64,000 nt of DNA from RGIG426 sp045598965. GTDB lineage: Bacteria > Bacillota > Clostridia > Oscillospirales > Acutalibacteraceae. Positions 18,171-30,500 of this stretch are shown here, piece after piece (the stretch's first letter is position 1; each line of letters starts with the position of its first letter). The translations under genes were made by a program, and so were the position numbers. The notes beneath the pieces are model-generated. The model worked only from the letters and a program-made list of their open reading frames with translations. It searched no databases and was not told where the DNA came from. The stretch is taken from the NCBI GenBank assembly GCA_045598965.1, contig JAZRVH010000027.1:6361-70360 (forward strand). Direction: 5' to 3'.

Positions 18171-18564
18171 GGGTAAACAGCACCTCGTTTGTGCAAAATA
18201 ACCAATTAAAATGTGCGATGACGAGCGTGCTTTGTATATATCTGCCAAAAAACGACTTTTTGTGAAAAGAAAAAACCGAAAAGGACAAACGAAAAAAGAG
18301 GAAATTTAGGCAAATTTTTACGGAAAAATCCGTGAATTTTGCTTATTTGTCGTGTTCTTTGGAAAATTAGCGTTTTCAGTAGCATTGGCTAACGCCGAAA
18401 ATGCATCTGTTTTTGTAAAAGTGGTTTCCCCAAAAACTTTGTTCCTCTTGCCGAAAGCGGCTGATAATAAAAACCCGGTGCGGCAAAACTCCGCACTGTA
18501 TGCAAACCTTATATACCATATTATTAAGATTGTAATCCACGAAATTCTGTGGGAGGTCGAGAGT
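18171..18564 (+). other. Long untranslated leader of the pilus locus
   Basis: If transcription starts near 18171, about 395 bases precede the pilin ATG. The leader holds several small hairpins: ACGGA/TCCGT near 18329, GTGCGG/CCGCAC at about 18479-18497, and CCAC/GTGG at about 18538-18553 just before the GGGAGG ribosome site, which could mask it. The frame stays open upstream to 18352, but no start there has a ribosome site. I recognised no known riboswitch. The rest of 17890-18564 holds only the two divergent promoters. Confidence 0.5.
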
Positions 18565-21500
18565 ATGAATAACAATACGAATTATGCGAACAGCAGACCG
18601 AGGAGCGTGAAACGTAAGAAACGCACCGGTTTTACCATGATGGAAATGATGATCACCCTTGCCATCATGGCGATTCTGTTTGGCTTGGCTGTGCCGGCGG
18701 TTGCCCAGATTCAGAAGAATCTGGAAATGGCACGGCTTAATAGTTATGCCAAGGATGTCTATTTGGCGGCTCAAAACCGCTTGACATCCCTTAAAGCCAC
18801 GGGCGAATTGGTGAGACTCCGTGAAGAGCTTGAGGATAAGTATACCGTCACGGTGGATCCGGACAACGATCCGTTGCCTTGCTATTTGCCGAATGCGGAT
18901 GGTACGGGTGGATTTATGCCTCAAGACTGGGATGAGTCGTGGGGCGACTTGTACTATAACTTCTTCGGCCTTATGCATAACCCCACTGATGCCTCGGACA
19001 ACGATGCGATTATCTCCGAAATAATCCCCGAACTCTCGGTGACCTCTACGACTCTCGACAAACATTATTATATTGAATTTAACCCCTATAACGGTGACGT
19101 GTACGCCGCTTTCTATACCGATGCGAAATCCGGCTTTACGGCGGCGGATATCCATAATTTGCCCCGTGAAGACAAAGATGACAACGGCCGTACCAAAGCG
19201 TACCTGCGTGACGACTTTGTCAATACTGCCGGCGACAACGTGATGGTGGGTTATTACCGTGGCGACCCCACCGAAATGCTCAAAGAGAAAGAAATCAAAG
19301 AGTTTGATGTGCATTGCGAGCTCGTCAACAAAGAAGACCTTTACATTAAAGTGACCTGCGATTTGAGTACATACGCTTCTCGTAGGAAATATATGGAGGC
19401 CTCTGTGACATTGGAGCAGGTGGGCACTGAAAACTCGGTGGTTATTCCGCTCAATCTGTTGATGGATTCCACGCTGTATAATTACGATCGTGTTACCAAT
19501 CATCAGATGATTGGCTGGAACGGAAACGAATTTGTCTACTATATCCTTTTGGATGGATTGGAACAAGACGGTGTGACACCGGAAGGCAACGGCGTCATCG
19601 ACAAGCTGCTTGCCCAGGAGGGTGTTACCGTTAATAATGCCGACGAATTCAAAGAGGCTTTCGAGGCTGGTTGTAACCTGAGAGCTACTGCCAACGTGGA
19701 GCTGGATTTTGCCGGCGACGTTGTGCGTACCAGCGACCAAAACAGCGTAAGCCACGACCAAAACAGCCGTTTTGGCGAAATTACTTCCGGCCCTGAAGGA
19801 CAAACGGTGCGTGTCGGCTATGTCCGTCAGTTGCAAAACCTTGACGGATACTCTGCCGGTGGCAACGCTTTCAACATCGAACAGACCCGTGTGGAATACG
19901 TGAAGGTTATCGATGAAGAGACCGGCGATTATGTGAAAGAGGTCGACAAAGAGACCGGTATTGTGCATTATCAGGAAGAATATACAGCCGGACCTGTTGA
20001 CATCTACTTTAATGCGAAATATGAGGGCGAGGGCAGAGACTTCCTGCCGTGGGATTCGGACTTCTTAGTCGGTGAGCCCACCGGTGCCGATTTGAAAAAC
20101 TACCTCACCTCTTTTACGCCGATCAACTACACGTTCGGCGGCAACAAGCAGACGACTTACAACGCCAACGGCTGCGGTCTGTACGACTTTAACATTGTCG
20201 GCCCGGCAAGCGGTAATACCGGTCTGTTTGGTTCGGTTAAAAACATGACCTTTAAAGAAGTGTCGTTGATTGACGCCAAGGTTCAAGGCGGCAGTGGTGC
20301 TTCCACAAGCGTAGGCGGCTTGGCCGGTAAGGCGGAGGACTCGCAATTTATCAAGTGCGGCGTGCGTTTGACCGATAAGACTCTGGCGGAAGAAGTTCGC
20401 TATGACGACAGAGCGGATATTTACGGCACAATGGCATCCCGTGTGGATAGTCTGAAAGTGAGTGCCACCGATGCGAAATACATCGGCGGTTTGGTTGGTT
20501 ATGCCAAAAACTCTGTCTTTGATTACTCCTATGCCGCTGTGAAAGTGGAAGATGAGGGTGCTGAAAACGCCGGTGGTCTTGCCGGCTACCTTGAAGGTAC
20601 CAAGGCCGGCTCTGCGTATACCGTCAATGCTTGCTATACTTCCGAACCGACGATTGGCGGCGATTATACCGGCGGTCTCGTGGGTTATATGAAGGGCGGT
20701 TCCATTGTCGGTCAGTCGGATGGTAACGTGGCAATGTATCCGTCTTACGCCACCGGCGATGTTACCGGCAGCAGCATTAACGGCATTGTTGGCGGCTTCG
20801 TCGGCAAAACCGAGGGATCCGTGTCGTTCAGCGATTGTAACTCGTTCGGCCGTGTGAGCCACGGTGCCGACGTTACGACCACAAATATGGGCGGCTTTGT
20901 CGGCTCCGTAATGCCGGGTGCAAGCTTTACCGATTGTGCCTATTTGCAACAAGATCGCTACAACAAGGGAACCGAATTCGGTACCGCTCAGCCTGCGGGG
21001 ATTACCGCTCGTGCCTATACAGATCCTGCCTGGCGTGCCCTTGATAGCGACGGTAACGAAGAAAATAGCGATACGGATTCTTATCCGTATACCATTTATA
21101 TGCGTTCCCTCATTTTCCCGTTTACGATGGCGGCTCAGAGTGAGTACAATCTGGAAGGCACGTTTATCGGCTATTCTCCGATTCCTCACTACGGCGACTG
21201 GCCGCTGGAGGATAACCTCCAGACTATGCTCGCTTACTACGAGATTTATGCCGATGGAACGGTCGGCTTCTACGGTTCTACCAGTATGAACGGCGATCCC
21301 GATGAGGCCGCCAACGGCTGGCATACGGACTCTCTGCTCCGTGGCGACGTGGAGTGCGTGGAAGACGGTTACGCCATTTTGTCCTCCGATACATTGACCT
21401 CTTTGGTGATGGGCGGAACTACGTATACGCTCAGTGCCGATTTTTCGAAGGGTGGCATCCGCTTCGATAACGACGGTTCGACCCGTACGGAAACTATGCA

Positions 21501-24500
21501 CGCTTACAGACTGCCCAGCGACCTCCAGGGTATGTCTTCGGCCTATGAGAGCCAAATGAACGGCACGGGCGGCACCTACCTCCAACAGGTGGTTCTGACC
21601 GGTAAAAACGGCAGTGAAGAAATTTTCACCGATTATACCTTCTATTATTGCCCGGTGTTGGCGAAAACCGCTATCAACCCGACGCCGTCTCAGGCGGACG
21701 ATCCGTCCTCCTGCCCGTCGGCAGCGGAAAAGGCAAAAGCGGAATTTGGCGAAACGGAAAAACCGGAAGCCGGTATTGTCCGCTCTGCCCGTCAGCTCAA
21801 CGCCATTGGCCGTATGAGCTGGTTCTGGAATATGAACTTTGAGCAGGAGTGCCACGTCAACTTCGGCACCTATGTGAAGAACTATTGCGGTATTGCGGGC
21901 TTTGACCTGTCCGGCGACGGCCAGACGGGCACCTACCGCAACAAGCCGATTGGTAACAACACGCCTTCCGGCAAAAAACCGTATACCGGAACTTACAACG
22001 GTAACTACAACAAGATTATTGACTATTGTTTGAAGATCAGCAGTGCGAACGACTCTCTTGATGCTGGTCTGTTCGGCGTGCTCTATAAAGGTACTGTGGA
22101 GAACGTGGTGCTGATGGCATCCGACCCGAACGGTAACAACGGTGCGGGCACCGCCTGGGTGAAAAACACGATGACCAGCGGCACTGCGTATCACATGGCT
22201 CCGCTCGTCGGCTGGGTCGACTACGATGACGAAGCGTTTGAGGCAACGGGCGGTACTGCTCGTACAATAGGTAAACCGTGGAGCGTCAGCAGCATTAAAG
22301 ATTCCATTTCCAACGGTGTGTTTGCCTTTGACGGCGAAACGAGAGGCGAGGGCGACAGCGGAAAGTGGTCGGACGCCAAGGACGAAAAGAACGGCGTGAT
22401 TGGTCTGACTCCGCAAAACAACAAGCAATATTTGTTGGTGACCGTAAAAGGTAATTTCGGCGTGGTCGATAGTGCTACCTTGGTGACCAAGAAGCCTGTT
22501 CAGTATCATGACGATGAGGTTTACTCCACGTCTTCCGCCGCCAGCATCAAAGACGGTGAAGTCACCTTCCGCTTAGCTCCGGGCGATTGTTACTATGAAG
22601 TTACGCCGGCATCGACGAACCCTGCGAACGGCGAAGTGACCCCGGAACATTCCGAGTACAAATTGGGAAGCAAGGTTTCGGTTACGCTCACCGGCGGCAA
22701 TGCGGCCGGTTGGGATTACAATGTGACCTCGTTCACGGCACAGCTGTTCACGACAGAGCCGGTTGTTCCGACGGGTGACGATCCGGCAACCTACATCACC
22801 GGTATTGCCAATATGTCTACCGTGAAAAACTGTGCGGTGGCAGGCTATATTGTGGATTACACGCCGAACGGCAGCTCCGGCAATGAGGTTCAAATCGGCG
22901 GTTTGGTCGGTAAGAACCAGGGCGAGGTCTACAACTGCTCTGCTTCCAACAAACGCTTGTCTGCCAGCGGTTCCAGCGGAACACGGTTCATCGGCGGAAT
23001 TGCCGGTGTCAACAAGGACGCTATTATCGCCAACTGCTATTCCGGCGGTGTTTTGGCGGCAATGGGCAACCAGACGGCTTATGTGAGCGGCGTTGTGGGT
23101 CAAATGCAAAAGGGCAACGAGACCCGTGACTGGTGTCCGGCAGAGACTAAACTCATCAGCTGTTACAGCTTCTGCTCTATGGAAAATAACGATAGCAGCA
23201 ACATTCACTACTTCGGTGTGGCGAACGGTAGTGAGTCTTTGATTCTCCACAGTCACTTCTATGAGACTATCGTTAAGACTTATGGAGCTCCGGAAAATCA
23301 AGACAACCCCGTTTTTGCCAAGCTGGAGGATAAAGATCGTAGTTACGCCGCCACCATCCGTGGCGAGACGGTGAACATCCCGTATGCCTTGTCCTATGCC
23401 CAGATGAAGAAACTGTTTAAGGGCACCGGCTTTGCCTTGTCGGGCAATACCGGTAGGGCTGACTATGACCACAGCTGGCCGTATGACCAAATGCTGGAGG
23501 GCGATTTCCCGTTCCCGGCTGTGGTGACGGATAACAGCGGAGCCTTTGTCCACTATGGCGATTGGCCCGCTCCGAACGGTACGATTTACAATCTCGAATT
23601 CTCTCCCAACGGTACGTTCTGGGTCGACTTCTGCGTTGAAGCCGCAAACCAAACGGACTTCAACTACAACTGGGGCGATTGGCTGAAAGAACTGAAATAT
23701 CAGTGGGAAATCGGCAACTTCAAGAAAGGCGACTATATCGAAATCATCGTAGAGCCGGAATTCAAGTTTGAAGATCCCGAAGCCTGGGGCTTGTTCCAGT
23801 GCTGTATCCACACGATGATGAACGATACTGGTGCTGACGTTGAGGATGCTCAGAACGATACGTCGTATGAGGATCAGCCCATCAACTTTGTGAATGGTCA
23901 GGTGTACCAGTTCCTGTTCGACGTGGAAGAGGCGGTTCTCCACCTCAATAACGACCCGCAGCTGTGGTTTGCTATTGACTACAACCGCAAGGGCGGAGCG
24001 AACGGAAAGCTTTGGAGCGATGTTAAAGATAACCACTTTGAAGATGATGGAACGCCGGCAGGGGATACTAACCGATTCCGCCTCAACACGATTAAGGTGA
24101 ATATCTATCGTGACAACAGTAGTACCAGCACGACGGACATAACCTCTCGTAAGTCTACCACCACGCTTGGCGAAGGGGAGACGACCAGTGTCGCCGAGGC
24201 AACGCACCTTGAGCTTTTGAAGGCATGGGATTTTGAGCCGGTGAACGGTACTCCGGCAACCAACATCCTGTCTACCGACAAAGGTCCGATGGTTGCGGGC
24301 GTGATTTCCGACACGCTGTATGCCGGTACTGCGAGCACCGGTCACTCCAATATGATTACGCTCTCGAATGCGAACGATTTCCGTATGAACATCAGTGACG
24401 CATTCAATAATGAGGCTAAACTTAAGAAGAACGAGTGCTATCAGGTCGAGGCGACCTTTGCCTTGGGCGACGGTGCGGCGAAAGATATGTCGATTCGTCC

Positions 24501-27500
24501 GTGTCTCGTGTCCGGCGAGGATTTGTTCTATGCCAGCAGCTACACGTTGATTCAAAAACGTGCCACCTCCGGTGCCAACGAAGGCAAGGTTATTTGGGCA
24601 AAAGCCCTCTACACCTTCGGCGAAGAGGGGGCGATTATCGACGATAACGCCTACATTAAGTGGATTCCCCGTGACGGCAGCAACACGCTGAACGGCGATT
24701 TGTATGTCGATAACATCACGGTGAAAAAGGTGGCACAGGGTGCTGACCCGACGGCTACCTCCGCTACCGAAGCCACGATTCCGGTGGACGATGACGATGC
24801 CAAGCTCGTGGCGTATTGGGCATCTGATCATGCCACCGCCATCCAGGCTCCGCACTATGAAGTTCGACCGGCCGATGGCTACCGCTATTTCTCTGTGGGC
24901 GGTAAAGACGTAACCGGCAAGGTTGAGTGGAAAGAGTTCCTAAGACAGCACGAATCGCTGACGGAAACGCAGTATATGATTGTAACGCTGCAGTATCCGG
25001 AAGCCTACGATACCGATTCTGTTTCTGCGGATAACTTTACCTTCACCTGCGACTCCTACGCTTACGGCGAGAACCAAACCCTTTCGGAAGTGTCTGCCGC
25101 TGTCGGTGAGGATGCATTTGATAAGGAAACTCGCACGGTGAAATGGATGATTGGCGGCCCGCTGAACCGTTCCGCCAACGTGGAATACGATACGACGCTG
25201 CGTACTTACTTTGCGTATCGTAATGCCGACGTTTTGATTAACAACAACGTTCTTACCGGTCAAGAATTGGCAAAACAATTCTACATCACTGTCAGTATCT
25301 ATGACCGTGACCCGAACGCTACCGGTATGACGGTTCCGACTACGACCCAGTCCCGCACCACCAAACAATTGTCCGGCGGTACAGCGGTGCATACCTTTGC
25401 GGCCGATACGCTGGTTGACAAGTATATGTCCTTCGGCGTTGACGATAATAAGTACGTCGGTTACGTGGACGGCAATACCTCCAACACGATGAGTTGGAAC
25501 GAGTTTGTCAACATGGTGGGTGCTTTGGGCGACGGTCAGTACCTCCGTGTGACCTTGACCAACAACAATGCTCCGTTCGGCTCGTTGGATTTGGCAGCCC
25601 AAACGATTCAAATCAACGCCTACCGTGGTGTGGACGGCAAGATTATCAAGGGCGAAAAAGCCAAGTCGATGAATGCGTCCACCATTGTGTACCAGGTCAA
25701 CGGTCCGCTCGACCTGAACACCGTTGCTTCTGACGGCTCTAAAGAGGGCTACAACGATGCCGGCCTCGTGTTCACCGGTACCGGTGACGTAGGTGTGGAC
25801 ACCTCGATTTTGGTGGAGATTATGTCCACCGCTACGACCGCTCAGTTGCAAGGCGATAACCTTGATGTACTGAAAGACGAAACGATTTCCAACAAACCGG
25901 TTACCATTACCCTTTCCGGCGACAACTTCGCCTCTTCGGTAAGAGCTAATGATATCATTACCTCCTGGTTCTCCGGCTTGGGTGATTTGGGTCTTTCGGC
26001 AAAAGTCGCTTCGGTGAGCGGCAACGTGTTGACCGCTAACATCTCCGGTACAGTGACGGTTACGCCGACTGCGGATGTGCCTGTGGGCGTTACTGTTCCG
26101 GGCGAGTTTACCGCAAAAGGCGGAAACGATATCGTTGCCAGCGGTTCCTTCGTGATTTCCAAGAAAGAGCCGAAAGCATCTATCATCGGCGACGAGATGA
26201 CCCGTTCGTTCTTCGTGAACGAGGATGCTCCGCAAACCTATGTGGATATTAAGGTTGCCAATGCCGAAATCACCACGAACCTCGGTTCGGTGGCGGATTG
26301 GTATATCGGCACCTTGCCGACGGGCTTGGCACTTTCCGAGGTTTCGAGAACCAACGAAACTACTGTGCACCTCGTCTTTACCGGTCATCCCACCGAGCAG
26401 ACGGATAAACACTTGACCTTCAAAGTGCCGTCCTTTGCGAACACCAGCGGCACCCAGCTCGACGTTCCCGGCGATATGACCTTTAGCGTTATTACTCGTC
26501 CGACGGTGGACGTTCCGACGTTCAGCCTCGCCGCTGGCACCTATCCGGGTTCCCGCACTGTGGCGTTGAGCTGTGAGACCGTGGATGCGGAAATTGAATA
26601 TAAGACCATCAAAGACGGTGTGGAAAGTGCTTGGACGCTGTATATCAACCCGATTGTGTTGACGGACGGCGAAACCCAGGTGATTGCCCACGCCAAGAAA
26701 GAGGGTTGCATCACCAGTGCGGATGTGTCGAACACCTACATCATCACGCACGACGACAACCTCCTTAAGAACGGTTACTTCGAAGACGGCCTGGATGGCT
26801 GGACGTTTACGCCGGCTTCTGCAAACGTTCAGGTTGTCAACGGTGTGTTGACTGTCACCGATTTCCATAGCAGTAATGCTTTGGAGGTGACCGCCAGCCT
26901 CAAAGACGGCGTTACGCTGAAACCGGACACCACCTATCGTTTGTCCTTCATTATGAATACGAACAACGAGAATATGATGGTGAAAGTGGTTCCGGGCGGC
27001 AACAAGTCTACGGAGTATACGAAATCCGGCACTTACGAATTCAAGACTGTGTCTGACCCGAATGCGTTGTCGACCTTCAAGATTTACATTTCCTCTCCGA
27101 GAAACTTGGTAGATGGTAGCGGTGCTGATCTGCCGGTCAGCGGTACGTTCGATACCTTCGTGCTTACCGAGGTGGGCGGCGGTTCTAACCCGACCATTAC
27201 GACCGAATCTACCACATCTCAGGCGGAATCGTCCATCGCCAGCCAGCCCGAGTCCAGTGCGGCAGAATCCAGCACGACCTCTACGGTTCCGGGCGAGCGG
27301 ACGAAGGTTGCCCAGTGGGTGACCACGGCAGGTATTTCTCATAGTGAGTTCAAACAAAACTATGGCGAGAGTTATGTCCGTGTTTACGGCAACTGCCCCG
27401 GTATGAAAGACGGAACAAGCTCCAAGACTTGGCGTGAGTTCTTGGCAGATATCGGTAGTGTTTCTGCCAACCAGTACTTTGAAATTGCCTTTACCCACGT

Positions 27501-30500
27501 GGACGGCGAATCTTTCCACGGTGCTGTTAATGACGGAACGAAATCGTTTATGAGCAATACCGGTTACAATCCGAGCACGACGACTCTCGTGTCGGCGGAT
27601 GACCTGAAAGTGTTGTTTGAGACGAATGGTGCTTTGACCTATTTGGGTGAGAGCGATCCGCACTTGGAGGCAACGCTCCAAGGTGCTACCGGTATTCCGT
27701 CGAATACGGACATCATCTGTACCGTAACGCTTTGGGAGGGAAGCCACGGCGGCGAGACCTCCGAGCCGAGCACGTCGCAGAGCAGCTCTACTCCGAGCGA
27801 AAGCTCGCAGAGCGAGACCTCGCAGAGCGAGACCTCTCAGCCGTCTACCTACACGAACCTTATCAAGAACGGCAACTTCGCCGATGGTATGAATGGTTGG
27901 ACGCTGAACAACGGCGGCACGGCTTCAGTTGTGAATGGCGTTCTTACCATCCCGTCGCAGGAGTTCTATCCTGACTTAAAGATTTCGGCGAGCTTGATTG
28001 ACGGTTATACCATAAAACCGGGTATAGATTACACCTTGAAATTCGATATGAATAGTAGTAATCCTGAATCCCTGTATGTCAAGATTCGTCCGGGTATTAA
28101 CGACAATGGCTTGGTCTCCTGCAAAGAAAGTGGTAAGTATCACTTCACCACAACTGCAGATGTGACCAGCGATAAGTTCGAAATTTGGATCCAGGGTGCG
28201 AAGAGCATTGCGGGTCTGTCTGCCACGTTCGACAACTTTATCCTTGTCGAGGGTGATGGCAGCAATATTCCGGAGGGCGGCGACCCGAACCCGCCTGTGA
28301 CCGAGACCTACAGCGTGACGGTGACCGGCGGTAACGCCGACAAGACCTCCGGCGTGGCTCAGGGCGAAACGGTTACCTTGACCCCGCCGACAACCGCACC
28401 GGAACAAGGTAAAGAGTTCGACAAGTGGCAAGTGGTTTCCGGCGATATCACCATTACGAACAACACGTTCGTGATGCCTGCCTCCGACGTAGAGGTGAAA
28501 GCCCTCTACAAGTGGCACGAGTACTCCATTACGGTTTACGGTGGTAACGCCAACGGCAAATCCACTGCCCACTATGGCGAAACTATCCAGTTGAACGCCA
28601 ATACACCGGAAACGGGTAAAGAGTTCGCCAACTGGACCGTTGACTCGCCGAGTGGCCTGACCATTGACGGTGCGACGGCGACGATGACGACCTTCACAAT
28701 GCCGGAGTCCGACGTTGTGATTCGAGCCAACTTCACCGATAAAGAGTACACCATTACCGTAAACTCCAACAACGCTACGTTTGGTACTGCCAAAGTCGTG
28801 GGCGACGTGACGAAGGGTACCTATGCAACGGAGTATACCTTGTCCTATGAGCCGGCAGATGGTTATCGTCTTGCCAGCTGGACGGTGAGCCCGTCGAGCG
28901 TTACGGTTGGTGAGAACCTCAAGTTCTTGATGCCGGCTGAAAATGTGACCATCACCGCCGTCTTCGAGAAGATTGTGGTGCCGACCCACAACGTGACTGT
29001 CACGGGCGGTACGGTGAACGGCGGTACCGGTGTGGCGACGGTGGCCGAGGGAGATACGGTTACGATTACCGCATCCGATCCGAGTACCGGTTACGAGTTC
29101 ACCGGTTGGACGGTGACGAGCCCGAGCGGCTTGTCCCTCGTCAGCACGACGGCCTCTACCACCACCTTCACGATGCCGAAAGCGGACGTGGCGATTACCG
29201 CCAACTTTGCGAAAGTGAACTACAACGTCACTTGCGGCACGGTTACCGGCGGTACGCTGACGGTGAACAAAACGACCGCAAACTATGGCGATACCGTGAC
29301 CGTGACGGCGACCCCGAGCACCGGTTATACGACCGGCACCATCACGATGAACGGCACGCCGATTACCGGCAACACCTTTACGATGCCTGCGGCAAACGTG
29401 ACGGTGTCCGCTACCTTCAATAAACAGAGCTTCGCCATCACAGTGAATAACGATTCCGCTAAAGGTACCGTTACGGCTCCGACGACGGCCGCCTACGGCG
29501 ATACGGTGACCTTGTCTGCCGTCGCTAATGCCGGTTGGACCTTCACCGGATGGACGGTGAACGCCGGCGGCGTGACCGTGACGAATAACCAATTCCAGAT
29601 GCCGGCAAATGCGGTGACGTTGACCGCCAACTATACGGCGGATACCAGTTCTCCGATTGCCAGCTGGTCGACGACTGGCGGCATTGGCGAGGTTGGTTAT
29701 CAAAACGGCGTTTCCACCATGAAGGTGAAATACAACACGCCGGGCACGAGCGGCAAGACGCTTGAAGCGTTTATGAACGGGTTGACCTTGAATGCTAACC
29801 AGTATGTGAAAGTCACCTACACGACGGCTTCCGGCACCAAGTTCGGTAATGCCCGCCGTGCGGCGACCACCTTCGATATGCGTGCCGTTTCCGGCGGTAC
29901 TCGTGCCGTTTACACCGCTAACGACTCCACCATTGTGGCGTACGTGGTGGAACCGACGGCCAAGACGACCGATCCGTCCTTCGACATCAGCTGGACCAAC
30001 GCTTCTGCGGTTCCGGCGAATACCGATGTTACCGTAACGGTGGAGGTGTACAACTACACTACAAGCCCGATTGCGGGTATGGATGTCACGGATGCAAGCA
30101 AAGCCTACACCGTGACGGTTGTTGGTGGCTCGGCAAGCCCGGCCTCCGCCTCGCCGAACACGTCGGTTACTGTGACCCCGACCGTCCCGTCCGGTCAGAA
30201 ATTCACCGGTTGGACGGTGGACGCCTCCGACTACTTGTATGTGGCGACGGTCACCCCGGGTAGCACAGCGAACCCGCTGACCTTCACGATGCCGTACAAC
30301 AACGTGAAGCTGACCGCTAACTTCGAGGAAGACGAGACGAGCGATACGCCGACGACTGGCGACTTGATCGTCAATGGCAACTTTGCAGTAACGGATAGCA
30401 ATGCTTCCGGCTTCGGTTGGGATATTACCCACCTGAACACCTGGTCGTTCAGTGGTAACACGGCTACGATTACCTGCTTCAACAAGCAAGGAACCGGTCT

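Noticed and set aside
18352..18564. In-frame N-terminal extension of the giant pilin from 18352
   Set aside because: There is no ribosome site, and the prepilin leader length and basic residues fit the ATG at 18565 preceded by GGGAGG.
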